This document shows positions 22,801 through 34,899 of a stretch of 64,000 nt of DNA, piece after piece (the first letter of the stretch is position 1; each line of letters opens with the position of its first letter). A program made the translations under genes and the position numbers. A model generated the notes under the pieces. It ran no database searches and was not told where the DNA came from. It saw only the letters and a list, made by a program, of their open reading frames with translations. Source of the stretch: Chelydra serpentina (Eukaryota > Chordata > Testudines > Chelydridae); assembly GCA_037349315.1 (NCBI GenBank), contig JBAIAC010000001.1, forward strand, positions 34,286,001 to 34,350,000. Direction: 5' to 3'.

Positions 22801-24841
22801 ACAATTTTAATAGTTGCTGCATTCCTTTTAGAGAAAAGACTAGAAATTTGCTTTGGGAGAAGTCAGATTTGTGGCTTTGCAATTTTATACTACAAAGTAG
22901 GGCAAAATTCTTTCCCACAATCACCTTTCAGAAATCAATCAGTTCCTGACTGCTTGGCGGAGAAGTAGTGCGGGGGAGGAAGCGGGGAGGTTAAAAGTCT
23001 ATATTTATTTACACAGGTAACACATTACAGAAGTATATACAAATTAACATATTTGTCTCTCCCCACTCTTCATATATTGCTCACAATATCTGACTGAAAA
23101 TTCTTCAGGGCAAGGACCATAGACAAGATTTGCAATACTGACTAGTGTTTGTGTGCACCCATTTGGAGACACTTTAAAGGCCTCTAATTTTAGGAAAGTG
23201 ATGAGCACCTGCTCGCTCTAAATCCAGCCCCTTTCACGTGTCTCAAATGGGCATCCAGAAATGGAAGCACCCAAAAATCTCTGGCCACTTTTGAAATTCA
23301 TGGCCGATGTTTACTTCTGTGTGTATAGACCAAGTAGCACAACAGTAATATAAATAATTTTAGCAGTATACAGTGGAAAGCTGTCATGTCTGACTCAGTT
23401 TATCAATTTTGACTTAGTCAAGCAAAAGGCAAAAACCTGAAGCAATTACAAATTATTGGGAACCTTGGTTTTGTCTGGTGCTGTCAGAGAGAAGACACTC
23501 AGAAAAGGATGTGTGTATCTGTATTTCTATGCATTCTTCACACAGAAATCCTGAAAGACCTGGAATGACTGGGATGTGATTCTCAATGGCAGCATGGAAA
23601 TAATGAAAATAGTAATTGTTTTTCAAGCACAGTAGGTATGCATGGTATTTTATAAAACAGTGGTTAGGCAAGTCCCCACATTAAGAAGCTCAATCTAAAC
23701 ATCTAACAGTTGCATTGGGAGAACAGGCAAAAACAATACACCTCACCCTTCTGATAAAGCTCTCTGACAGAGAATCTTGGCCTTCAGCCACAGTACATGA
23801 AACCCAAATATATTTAAACTCCCTGGAATACTTTCCCACTTACAAAGGTTGCTTCACTACTTCTAGTACAGTCCAAAATGCTTAGTCTAAGAGTAACATC
23901 ACTAGCATGAGTACTATACAGAAAACGTTTATTTTATGAGTCATGCAATCAAATACTCAAAAGTGGCCATTGACTTTGGGTGTACAGCTTGACACACCAC
24001 GGGCCAGATTTTTGATGTGCTGAGGAACCACTAAGAACTACAAATGTTCAGCACCTCTGAAAATCGTATCAAGGCATCTAAAGTCGGGCACAAAAAATTT
24101 AGACACAGTAAGTGACCACCACTGAAACTTCTGGCCTAAACCTTTAACAATTGTGCTGCACCTACACTACCACATCAGATATATATGTATCTGGTAGAAA
24201 GTCTATTTGCATATCTTAATTAAAAACCATCTTAAGCATTGGAATCTAGTGTATTTAATTGCTCTAGAAACAAAAGCAATTCCTCTCTTCCCTCTCTGAT
24301 TATGGTATTTGCAAATTCAAGAAGGCCAGGAAGAATTTAAGCACATAATTAAAATAAAACCATGTCATTTGAAACTAAGAACTACTGAAATATCAAACCT
24401 GATCCAGCTGCCAAAGTCAGATTTTTTCACACTGACATTTTTCCTGTCTTATTACAAGTTAGAGTTAGCTTTAAGCCTGCATAGTGTCAGCTTTAGCTCC
24501 ACCTGTATAGAAAAAGGAAAACAATATGACAGCCCCAAAGGAGGAGATGAAGGGCTGAAATTAAATGAAATTGTTCCATATCTAATGTGACCTTTTCTTT
24601 ACCAAAAAACAGAGAACCGTACCTTAATAAGCAGATTTTTAGATTGCGTTTAGGAGGAAAAAAGCCTCCTTAAGTGCTTCCCCCCCGAGATTAACTTCAG
24701 ATAGCCACCTGCTAAGAAGCCCAGCTAGTCATCCCCAGAGCAAAAGAAAAATCCTATGCTAGTGCTGACCAAGTAATGTTAGGACAGCCTAAAAAAAGGG
24801 TGGAAAGGGGGATAAAACAGAAGTATCCAGATTTAGAAGAA
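22801..24841. other. single-copy sequence with old repeat traces
   Basis: Motifs near 23150-23290 (CCAGAAATGGAAGCACCCAAAAATC) and 24000-24065 (GGGCCAGATTTTTGATGTGC...TTCAGCACCTCTGAAAATC) match the style of old amniote interspersed repeats. The 93-codon plus-strand ORF at 24309-24590 has no recognised domain. Confidence 0.4.
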
Positions 24842-25032
24842 CTGATCTACACAGTTTTTTATTGATTTAACTATATCTGTTTAGAAACAGATATAGTTAA
24901 ATCTGTGCAACCCCTAATGCAGGCAGAGTTATGCTGTTATCAAAGCGCTTATATCTGTACGGCCTATTTCAATAAATTGACTAAGTTTCTAGACCAATAT
25001 AGGTAAATCGATATAAAAACTGTGTGTTGACC
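24842..25032. mobile_element. MITE with perfect 19-bp hairpin
   Basis: Ends CTACACAGTTTTTTATTGATTT and AATCGATATAAAAACTGTGTG form an inverted repeat. Near the left end, GATTTAACTATATCTGTTT (24864-24882) and its exact complement (24885-24903) form a 19-bp stem closed by two bases. No ORF. Confidence 0.7.
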
Positions 25033-25411
25033 AACCAGCCTGAAGATGCCAGCGAGAAAAATGCAACACCTGAAAAAGATCTTAAAACTGTGTTTTCCCC
25101 CCAAAGTTGTAACTGCATCTCATAAAGGAAATGCAGTGCTTCATGTACCCGAAATATAAGAGACTAAACTAGTCACAAAGCCTTTGCTCTGGGTGCACTA
25201 CTGTATTCAGTCTGTAACCCTCAAAAAACTACCTTCATTCTGCAAAAGAATTATTAATCAGCAAACTGGTCGAACCCAAAACAATCAGCACCTTCTTCCA
25301 GTGGTCAGGTGACTGTTCCGACCTTGAGGTGGCAGATGAAAACCTGCAGTAATCTGGCTCTGTATACAAGACACTAGAAATTAAACGTGGTTCGCACAGG
25401 AAAACTAATCA
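25033..25411. other. nothing recognised
   Basis: No repeat or exon recognised. Confidence 0.4.
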
Positions 25412-25448
25412 GTCACACACACACACCAAAAAAAAAAAAAAAAAAAAA
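25412..25448. repeat. (CA)n followed by poly-A
   Basis: About seven CA units, then 21 A residues. It could be an old retroposon tail; no body recognised on its left. Confidence 0.8.
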
Positions 25449-25559
25449 GCAAGAAATCATATTTAAATATTGTCACAAACTGAACTCCTGCAAAATCTAA
25501 CCCTAAGAACTTCCTTCCTAGACCATTCACTGAATATTTAGAGGAAAAAACGAAAATAA

Positions 25560-25640
25560 GAAAGAAAAACTTGTAGCACCTTAGAGACTAACAAATTTAT
25601 TTCAGCATAAGCTTTCGTGGGTTAATACCCACTTCATCGA
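25560..25640 (-). mobile_element. fragment of the TTAGAGACTAACAAATTTATTT retroposon family
   Basis: Contains ACTTGTAGCACCTTAGAGAC, TAACAAATTTATTTCAGCAT and AAGCTTTCGTGGGTTA, then ACCCACTTCATCGA. On the minus strand this gives CGATGA, a 7-bp hairpin, and GAAAGCTTATGC, a hammerhead-ribozyme-like core. The same unit recurs at 28906, 29051 and 41567. I believe the family is Penelope-like or mobilised by such elements, but that is from memory. Confidence 0.7.
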
Positions 25641-27036
25641 CTCCCTTAGAGACCAAAAAAAACCCCCAACCCCAAACCATCTTTCCCTTCACATAAAATA
25701 TGAATCTTACCACAGAAGATGTGTATGGTTCTCTTTACTTGTAATGAACAGAGTTGGTTAATTACCTAAATGACTTGCTGCAGTTTTGTTTAATCTGTTT
25801 ATCCTGCAGACTCAACAACCATGGCAAATGCCTTGATGTGGGACTGATTTAGAACACATGAAAAGGGAAGAGGGAGCAGAGAGACTGCAGCCTGAGCAGT
25901 TCCTGTAAGAGAACACTTCTGAGCACTCCAATCTTTCCACACTTTGATAGGGATTAATTTAATGATCCCATACATTGATTCCTGGTGAATTACTGCAATT
26001 CTATTCAGTACAGCATGCAGCTGTACATCATCATACTGTACTGCAAAATATCAATCTTCTAAGAACACTGCTGTAATGAGAGAGGTGTATGCTTTATAGA
26101 ACTAGCTACAAAATAAATAAGTAATGCACAGAAAAAGCCACCTTTAAATTAAAATAAAAAAAGACATTTTAAGTTTGGGTATTCTTCATTATGGGAAAGA
26201 ACCTTCCACTTTGAGACCATTATCCATCAGAAAAGCTCTATCTGTTGTATAATTATCTCTGATAAATGACACTAGTCTGAGCTTCATTAGAGAGGTGGGG
26301 GGAGGGGGAAGAGAGAGCTAGCTGGAACTGTAAATAAATCTCACCACCGTTCTGCACTTAAACTAAAGCCATCCCAGCAGGAAGGTGTAAAGAATTTTTT
26401 TTATAGGTTATATTTTCAAGTGCTCTACTGGCTGTACTGCCTAATATCAGTCACCTTGGAGCGCCCATTGATGAGTGTGTAGCAATTAGGGATGGAAAAC
26501 ACTTTATTTCTTTAATTCCCCCCTCCCCGCACCCACACACATTCCTTGTAATCCAACTCAAATCTCAATGAAAACATTTTCACAAAACCTGGCCCAGCAG
26601 CATGGAAGAAGTGCCCTGTATCACCAAATGGTAGATCTTGGGTTATGAGTGAGCAGGGGATTGAAGGCCCCAGACCTGTGAAGGCACAACGTGTTGTTGA
26701 ATTCTCTAGGAAAGGTGTTGTAAGAACTGCTTTTACAGCACCCCACAGGTTTTTCCGTGGAGAAGCGCTGGACGGAGGGAAGTGATGGGATGGTGGCCAC
26801 CAGCAACTGTGTGTGTGAAGGAAAGACAACAATAGTCACATTGCAAATTAACTCTTATTACAGCAACTGATATCAGAGTGCCTTGGAGTTTAATTAATAG
26901 GAAGTGCCCATTTCTGCCTGCCATAGTACTGACAGGGTACCCAAATATTGTATTCGTAGCATAGTACAATCTAATTTTAATTTTAATTTATGTTAAAGTT
27001 AGTACAAATAAACTGTCACAATCCCATACTTGTATA
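25641..27036. other. intron-like sequence, nothing recognised
   Basis: Regions near 25930-26110 and 26200-26350 are evenly mixed, non-repetitive sequence that may be conserved non-coding DNA, without proof. ORFs at 26512-26969 on the minus strand overlap each other in different frames and look like chance. Confidence 0.35.
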
Positions 27037-27115
27037 CAGTGTTTTTGTACCTGTGTTGGTCCCAGGATATTAGAGACAAGGTGAGTGAGGTAATATCTTT
27101 GATTGGACCAATCCA
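27037..27115 (-). mobile_element. fragment of a second retroposon family of the same type
   Basis: The sequence GTACCTGTGTTGGTCCCAGG followed by ATATTAGAGACAAGGTG and GTAATATCTTTGATTGGACC is the 3' part of a common sauropsid repeat that, like the 25560 family, carries a hammerhead-like core in full copies. That core is not present in this truncated copy. Confidence 0.6.
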
Positions 27116-28128
27116 TACGGATACATACGGCCTTGTTCAAACCACTCAAACTTAACAAAACTGAAACCCAACAAAGGCAATGTATCAAAGCTCCTTCAAA
27201 CCTGGCACTTTAAAGCAACTACTGTAAATAAGAACTCAAAGTGTTTAAGAACGCTGGCATCTCCAGAATCTTCCCTACTAAAAAGATGTTGATATAAATA
27301 TGTTCTCCTTGAAATGTGCATGTGTATCTGCCATTCATTAGATACCAGGGTATTAAGAGCGAGAGAGATTCTTTCCATAGCCCACCTTTCAGAAAAGTAA
27401 GACTTTAGTCTGAAGAAAATTAAACTATGAATCACACATTATTTACGAGTGTAACGTATTGTAAAATTTGTAACTCAACATATTACACACAGCATTAACT
27501 TATACAGAAATTTAGAATAAATTTTCCTGAAAGAAGGCAGACATTAGCCCAGAGTTTTAGCATGCCAAGTCTGAACACTTTACCTCTGCCTTTAGATAGG
27601 ATTCTAATCTCGAAGAGTTCTATAAACAAACAAAGAACCGTGACCGGGGAGATGGGGTCAAAGATCATCCCACAGTCAGTTCTGTGAGAGATTTACCACT
27701 AGTGTAACAAACCCTATGTTATTGCATGTAGCCATTTTAAAAAGGTTTTATAATAATGATATATGGACCAAATTGATAAGATTCTGGTTTCTATGCCACA
27801 GCATACAATAGTTTACTTGTAGTAATGTAGGGACAGAATTTCATAAAATGGGTAAAATTGTCTTAGAGTCAATCAAGATCAGCAAGACTAAAGTTCAAAT
27901 AGCTGTACATCAGTATAAAAATAGTTTCTAAAATCATGGTGGCCCCTTTTTTGTTTGTTCGTTTTTGATTAAACCCAACTGTTTGAGTTTCACAATTATT
28001 TTCCAACTCCCTCCTCCCCAAAAGAGAGGTCATATCTTTCTAGTAAGAGTCAGTGACAAATGGCACTGGGAAAAGAGCAGATGTTTAGGTTTCCTCCATT
28101 TTCCCCTCCTCAAGGCTCACGCACTTAC
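27116..28128. other. intron-like sequence, nothing recognised
   Basis: No repeat or further exon recognised. Confidence 0.4.
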
Positions 28129-28309
28129 ATTCCTCTTTACTCAGTGAAGTTACATTCAGTTCTGTCGAAAGTTGCTGGTTGGAGTTAACAGTCTGCGTAG
28201 TTAGAGAGGTATTGCTGTTGTCACTGTTTGTTTCTCCAGAGAACAAATCTGATTGGCTGTTGCTTGTGCTGGGAGTGGAGTCATCATCTGGCTGCTTCTT
28301 TTGGAAATC
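28129..28309 (-). CDS. internal coding exon, unidentified gene (181 nt)
   Basis: On the minus strand TTATTTTTGATAG precedes and GTAAGTGCG follows. The exon starts with two codon bases and ends with one (phase 1/1). The 59 complete codons are open and read FQKKQPDDDSTPSTSNSQSD, then a Ser/Thr/Asn/Gln-rich run, then ELNVTSLSKEE. The composition is that of a disordered region with many possible phosphorylation sites; no folded domain or motif identifies the protein. Codon use shows no frameshift. The frame stays open past the donor, but the consensus GTAAGT and phase match to 14339-14404 favour splicing. Confidence 0.72.
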
Positions 28310-28869
28310 TATCAAAAATAAGGTTGAGAAAGTTGAATGAGGTATGAAGGCTACTCACTTCATTTTATGCTTGAAGCAGCATAATTGAGAGAGAAAAATG
28401 AAAACAGTCCAAAATGCAATGAGTACACAGTCTGGGTTAACATCGCTCCAACTGATTCCATGCATATGCTGTAGAATAAAACTCTGAAGTAGCCTTAAGG
28501 TTTTTGATTTATCCCAGATTTGAAACTTCACTTTAGAATTTCCTTGTTATTGTCAAGTACTGACAGAATGCTTAGCACTACACAAAGAAGACGGCAGTCC
28601 TTCTTCCAAGGATCTTGGTCTAACAGAGCATTCAAAGTTTACTTGCGTGTTTGACAGTCGAACACTTAACATACATGCTGTTGTATAAACAGTTAAAAAC
28701 TAAGTGAGGAGAAAGTATGCATCTGATGAGGTAAGAACTGGAAGAGACTCCCTGGGTTATCCATTCCAACTATACGAAAATATACACTATGGTTTTGTGA
28801 AAAATGTTTCCCCCCCACTGAGACCAGTAGGGTTCCACTAGGGTAGCAATGATGGGAGTGCTAGAGTAG
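28310..28869. other. intron-like sequence
   Basis: Around 28560-28640 is a faint L2/MIR-like piece (GCTTAGCACTACACAAAGAAGACGGCAGTCC). Nothing else. Confidence 0.4.
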
Positions 28870-29167
28870 ACAGGTTTCAGAGTAGCAGCCATGTTAGTCT
28901 GTGTCAGCAAAAAGAACAGGATTACTTGGGGCACCTTAGAGACCAACAAATTTATTTCAGCATAAGCTTTCGTGGGTTAGAACCCACTTCATCAGACGCA
29001 TGGAATGGAACATACAGTGAACCCGTTTCTCTGACTGTATATATATATCTGTTCACTGTATGTTCCATTCCATGCGTCTGATGAAGTGGGTTCTAACCCA
29101 CGAGAGCTTATGCTGAAATAAATTTGTTAGTCTCTAAGGTGCCACAAGTAATCCTGTTCTTTTTGCT
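28870..29167. mobile_element. inverted pair of retroposon copies (long hairpin)
   Basis: The left arm at 28906-29022 and the right arm at 29051-29167, 117 bp each, are inverse complements with about three mismatches, around a 28-bp AT-rich spacer. Each arm is the TTAGAGACTAACAAATTTATTT family. The left copy extends further out to 28870 (CAGGTTTCAGAGTAGCAGCC). Each arm contains a CTGATGA box, a GTGGGTT / AACCCAC stem and GAAAGCTTATGC or its variant GAGAGCTTATGC. Confidence 0.85.
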
Positions 29168-29471
29168 AGAGTAGAGAGGGCTTCTGATTGTCTGTGAGCA
29201 CTGTAAGCACAGTATGGTCTAACCCTGTTCTGAGCAGACCTACATAAACACGAGTAAAACACCTGCAATGGTTGGCTGGCCCTTTGTCTACACCAGTGCT
29301 CCCCGCCCTTGTTCCCACTAATGGAGCTGAACTGGTGGCAGTAACTATGGGAAATTTTAGAGATGGTAAACTAGAGTAAAGCCTACCTGACAGAAATAGG
29401 TGTTGTCCCTACATTACTTTCTCTGAACATTTTATCTAGCCTGCTATTTAAATCTCTCTCCTGACGGTGTC
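29168..29471. other. nothing recognised
   Basis: No feature seen. Confidence 0.4.
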
Positions 29472-29752
29472 TAGGGCTACATCTACATTGCGGACTACAG
29501 GCGCGTGACTTGCAGACAACAGCCAAGTGTTGCACTTTAACTGCCCTGTATGGATACTGCTAGCAAGAATGAAAAGGTACCTCGTTTGTGTTAGCATAGT
29601 CCTGTTTGAAAGACGACTATGTTAATGTGAACTAGGTACCTTTTAGCTTGTGTCAGCAGCAGCCTCAGAGGGCAGTTAAAGAGCAACACTTTGGTGTGCT
29701 CTGCAGTTCATACTCCCATAGTCCTTAATGTGACACGGTGCAGACAAGCCCT
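29472..29752. mobile_element. palindromic MITE (TAGGGCT ends)
   Basis: Ends TAGGGCTACATCTACATTG and GTGCAGACAAGCCCTA. Internal arms GCACTTTAACTGCCCT / AGGGCAGTTAAAGAGCA and AAAAGGTACCTCGTT / AACTAGGTACCTTTTAG fold it into a long hairpin centred near 29612. Layout is like 15582-15830, to which it is probably related. Confidence 0.75.
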
Positions 29753-31119
29753 AAGCCATCTCTTTGGATGATCGCTCCAGTACCTAGACACCACTTTAGT
29801 GAGGGATTTAACACCTAAACCTACAATTTTCCTATCACGCTGCTGCTGTTTCTAATATTCTCAAATGATGAGTTGGTTGATTCTCCATCCTCTACACTAC
29901 TACTTCTCAAACCGCGGCAGACAATCATCATAACCATCCCACTTTATCTGCTTTTTGCCAAGCTATATACAGTTAAGTTCCCTTAAAACAAGAGAAAGAT
30001 CCTTATATACACTCCATTTATACTGGAGAAGACTCAAATATATAAAGTAAAAATATAAATGTTTTTCCCCAACTTTTCTTTTGTCATATTTGCTAAATAG
30101 CAAAGATAAAATTGTGAGTATAGAAATGCCTCCCTCCCACTCCACTGCAGTCTCTGGTAGAGGGTGAGAGTGAAGTCATAGTGCTTCACATTTCAACTGT
30201 TGCAACAGAATACATCATCCCAGGATCATAACTTCATTATGGGATCCAGCAGATGACCTCAGTGAACACACAAGTGTCCTAAAAATTGTGAAGAAAAGTT
30301 TAGAAAAGTACTGGCAATGCAAACTGTTTGCAGATAAACTTTCACCCTTCCTGCACCAAGTAAAAACCTCAGCTTAATTTTCTCCACACATATATCTAGT
30401 AATTCTTTTATTTTTCCTCACCTTTCCATGTCTTTTCTCTAATATACCATGCTTATGGTACCTAGACTGTAAGCAATTTAGGACAGGTACTATGTCTTTA
30501 TACAAGTATAAAGCACCTAGCATACTGCTGATGCTATACATGTAAATAAATATGGAAATATTAGCATTAACGTTCAGATATACATGACAACCATCTTATT
30601 CCCTGGGCCTCTCAGTCCTTAACATTTTTCCTCCATGTCTCAGACTTGGCTCATTCACCCCAGCTGTACTCCATCTGTAGATAAGAAGCAGTCAAACAAC
30701 CCATGGATTCCCATGGAGACAGGGCCTTGCAGGGCCTCTTTAAAACAGATGAGAACTGGGGAGACCACAGGTCCTTGCAAGCAGTGTTCTAGATCTAGCC
30801 AAGCAGCTGGGCCACTCATATCAAGGCAGATCATTGCATGTTGAGACCTGTAGCCTCCATGGGCTGCTGCATATCTATATGAAAGATGAGAGTTTGCAAT
30901 CTCCTCCATTTCATCATCATTTGCTAATACCTGAAACAAATTGCAAAGGACAATTCTCCAAATAAAATGGGGTCTGCTGCAAGGTTATGTTTGCATTTTG
31001 ATTAATTTCAGGTTGCTTCGCTTTTGGAAAGTTGCGAGGAAAAGGCAGAGAACAATAAACTAAAATGCATACAACACCCTCCAACTCTCCCCAGATGGTT
31101 CTGCTTATCCGAAAAGTCG
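29753..31119. other. mostly unrecognised, with one L2/MIR-like piece
   Basis: At 30460-30555, AGACTGTAAGCAATTTAGGACAGGTACTATG...AAGCACCTAGCATACTGCTG matches the conserved 3' region of L2/MIR-type elements. A minus-strand open segment at about 30880-30941 after TTTGTTTCAG has no good donor and its frame does not fit the exon series, so I did not call it. Confidence 0.45.
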
Positions 31120-31419
31120 CAGTGGTTCTCAAACTGTGAGTTGGGACCCCAAAATGGGTCACGACCCCATTTTAATGGGGTTACATGGGCTGAAGTTAGA
31201 CTTGCTGGGGCCCCGGGCTGAAGCCAAAGCCTAAGCCCCACTGCCCAGGGCTCAGGTTACAGACCCCCTGCCCAAGGCTGAAGCCCTTGGGCTTTGGGCC
31301 CCCCGCCTCGGGTGGCAGGGCTCAGGCAGGCTTAGCTTTGGTCCCACCCCCCCAAGGGTCGTGTCGTAATTTTTGTTGTCAGAAGGGGGTCACGGGGCAA
31401 TGAAGTTTGAGAACTGCTG
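31120..31419. mobile_element. hAT MITE
   Basis: Ends CAGTGGTTCTCAAACTGTGAG and AGTTTGAGAACTGCTG are inverted repeats of the hAT CAGTGGTTCTCAAAC class. The interior has GGGTCACGACCCC and a GC-rich CCCTGCCCAAGGCTGAAGCCC block, then TAATTTTTGTTGTCAGAAGG. No clear 8-bp target duplication remains. Confidence 0.78.
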
Positions 31420-33515
31420 TGTTAGAGTTGCTCCTCACAGCTCTTGCTATTCTCCCTATGCTTATGGCCTTCCACCCACCCATACCTTGCACCTCCTCCC
31501 CTTTTGTGCCCAAATATTCTCCTAGCCCCCCCCCACCTACGCAGGTTCCTATCCTGGTAGCAGCTCAGCAGTCCACAACAGAGGTGGAGCTGCTGAGGGA
31601 GAGAACAGACAAGACATGTCTAGGTTGGGAAAATGACAGGTGTTTTTTAAAAAGTGTTAGCCAATTCACGTCAACATATTTTTAACCACCACTTTGCACC
31701 TAGTGTAGACACAGGGCTTACCTCGACTAAGAAAACAGGTAGTGTTTAAAAACATGTTATCTAACACTTTTAACGCCTTTCAAACAAACACAGCTGGACT
31801 CTTAAAAAGCTTATTAGCTAGTTGTGATCACTCCTAGGTTCCCAGTTAGCCTATCCCTATATATAGTATCTCCAGCCAGCTAATATATTTTTTAAGGAGT
31901 TACCCGTGTCTAGAGTAGCTGTAAAATTATGTTTAAAATCATACTAGTTAACATTTTCAAACAAACAATCTATATTCCTAATCTAGACAGGGCCAGAGAG
32001 TGAGCTGCCAGGGGGATGAAGCTGGATCTTCTGCTGCTGAGCTAGAGAGGAATCAGCCAGGGACTGAGGGGGCTCCTGCCTAGCAAGAAGCAGTTCAGAG
32101 AAAAAATGTCACCTGTTGCAACAGCACAGTCTTGAGAGATTGGCAGGGATAGCAATTGCAGGGATAGCAGTTGTCACAGATGGGTTTTGAAACTCTGGGA
32201 ATGTCTTGGTGAAATGAGGCAGCTGTTTCATTCACTTTGAGCATGGCCCTTGAGCTCCTGGCAGAGTACCAATCTGACCCTTTGCTAGGGAAAGTTGGGC
32301 ACTCCTGGTGTACATCCTGCCTACACTAAATGCTCTGTACCTGCAAATGCAAGGACAGAGTAGATTAGATTTAAAATGTTTTATGACGGATTTATATGCA
32401 AAGCACTGCACAAAAGTTAAGCTGTATTGTACACATCTCAGAAATGGAAGTACCTACAACCCTTGAGCAGTGGAACAAAATATATGTTTACACTCCATAT
32501 TCCACACCAATGATCTGCAGAACCCATTTAAAAAGTCAATTTGAAGTTATAATAATAGAAATTAAAAAATGTATTAACATCCTACAAGTCAAAAATTCTC
32601 AGCTGATTTATTTTCCCCCTGCAAAACAGGTACAAATATTATGGTTTTGGGCTGTGCTGCCTACCAAGTTTCATCCACAAAGAGTATTTACAGGTGAATT
32701 TTAAAACTTTAAAAATTAATCTGTATAATAATGAAAGTCCTTGACAGACCCCTAAGGACAATATAACTAACAGTAGCCCTACACTACATCTCCCAAAGCT
32801 ATTTATTTGTTCAGCATGCACACTCAGCAAGGCTGGGGGGGTTTTGGAAAGGCTATTCATTTTTACACCCCACTGATAAACTTTCCTGCTTGAAACTGGG
32901 CACAAAAGGCTGACAAAAAATTCATCATGCAGTAATGTCATCCCCCAGAAGGTTAATATTGAAACAGCTGGCAGATTAGAGCAGCCACACTGCAGCAGAG
33001 TCTACTTAATTATACACTTTTAGTCATTGTGGCCCTAGGATGTCCTACATTCAGAACTGTATTCTTTATTCATTAGGATCTGTTAGCAGATTTGGCAAAC
33101 CAATTAGCTCACAAAGAACTCACACTTGCTCCACTTTGTGTGGTAACTGAGCATGTCTATTTTTTTGTAATGGTTTCTTCAAAGCAGACAAAGGGAGGCA
33201 GGAAAAATGTGGAAACTGCTGCTCGGAAGCAGTTGAAAGAGATTTTAGTTCTTCCAAATAAACCACATTGCTTTTGGAATACAAATTCAACTGAAAAATT
33301 GCCAGCAGAAGATTTTATAGGTCCTATTGATGTCAGACTGGTGCCATCAAAAATCATTACCAAAATGCACAGAATTCAAAATATGCAAGTGGTCTAAAAC
33401 AGAAACTGGGATTTCCACAAGTTAAGTAGTTTGGTGCATGCAATCTTAGCTGTTGGTCCATCTGAATCAAGCAGATTTTGGAGTTCGCTTTTTTTGCAGT
33501 GTTTGGTCGATCAAA
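31420..33515. other. nothing recognised
   Basis: No repeat or splice-supported exon seen. ORFs at 32396-32704 and 33092-33397 on the plus strand have no recognised domain. Confidence 0.4.
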
Positions 33516-33812
33516 GGCTACGTCTACACTACCCACCCTATTTGGCGGGTAGCTATCGATGTTCTGGGATCGATTTATCGCGTCTCGTCTAGACACGATA
33601 AATCGATCCCAGAGCCGCTCCCTGTCGACACCGGAACTCCAGCTCCGCGAGTGGAGGAAGCGCTATTGACGGGGGAGCCTGCCTGCTGCGGTGTGGACCG
33701 GGGTAAGTACCTTTTGAAATCGATCTAAGATATTCGACTTCAGCTACGTTATTCACGTAGCTGACGTTGCGTATCTTAGATCGATCCCACCCCCACTAGT
33801 GTGGACCAGCCC
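33516..33812 (+). mobile_element. cruciform-type MITE, full copy
   Basis: Ends GGCTACGTCTACACTACCC and CTAGTGTGGACCAGCC. The first hairpin (33564-33612) has arms CTGGGATCGATTTATCGCG / ACGATAAATCGATCCCAG with one mismatch; the second has CTTCAGCTACGTTATTC / ACGTAGCTGA flanked by CTAAGATAT / GTATCTTAG. At one stem position it has GATCG/CGATC where the 12232 and 51453 copies have GTTCG/CGAAC. Confidence 0.78.
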
Positions 33813-34899
33813 AAAGAGACAGAGGCTCCATATGGGGCTTTAAATGCATCACACAAGCTATTGGTCAAATGCTCTTCTACAGTAAGTCAATAATTTCTGG
33901 GTTCTGCTAGAACAATGTGAACAGGCTGCAACACAACTTCATAGTGTACCTTCCCTAAACTCCACAGTATTTAAGAAAAAGTTATAAGTAAATATCTAAC
34001 AGCAGAACTCCCTAATATCATCTACATTTCTAATTTTGGTAATAATAGTAGTGTGGTGAAAGCAGTCTTTCAGACCATGAACACGGGACTGAAAACCAGC
34101 TATTCATTCCACTGACCCATTATGTTACTATATCCAAGTTGCAATCTTTGATGGTCTGCATCTGTAAAATGGTAATAGAGAAGGAGCCCTTAAATTCCAC
34201 CATTTTCAAAGATTCTGCTGTTTACTAGAAAGACAGAGGACAGTACTGGAAAAGATCTCTTTAAATTTCCTACTTTTTGAAAGTGTGTATTTACATGCCT
34301 CACAAAAGGGTCTTAGTGCTCTGAAAATGTCAAATGGTAAACATTAGTTTACTATTTTAGAATCAGTCTTTCAAATATAAAAGAGCTCCAGACCAGACCA
34401 TTATTGACATTAAGATCTCACAGCATCAGAATAGAGTTTACATATTAGAAAACAAAATACATTGGTAGAGATCCAACAGCACAAGGGCATTAAATTACTT
34501 AACATAGTTGAACAACTGTAGTTTGGACAAAAATCAAGAGATACAACCAACAAATAATGAATAAGAGAACACAGCTTCAGTACTTGTAACTACAGTTAAT
34601 TACTGAAAATTGTATTGGTAATAAAGGTAGTTTAAGCTATAATGCAAGACCCATTTTTTCATACACTTAGCATTTTTAATACTGATGTGAACAATGTAAA
34701 TATTAAAAACCATGAAATGTTTCATGTTAAGTGTAGTGCTCCAATTTTTAATTGTGCAGCTGCAAATATTAATGACAAACTACACTAGTCGTGTGAGAGT
34801 GAGAGTTATTGGATTGCATCTGGTTTCTTTGAATCAGAGCTTCAATTAATACAAGTAACTTGTGGATCACCTCGATCTCACTCATACATCCCAAAAACT
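33813..34899. other. nothing recognised
   Basis: AT-rich, no repeat or exon recognised. Confidence 0.4.

Noticed and set aside
30880..30941. Minus-strand segment after TTTGTTTCAG reading VLANDDEMEEIANSHLSY
   Set aside because: No convincing donor follows and the phase-0 start does not fit between the neighbouring phase-1 exons.
31717..31740. Strong acceptor and donor on the minus strand around TCGAG
   Set aside because: The enclosed exon would be five bases, too short to support without transcript data.
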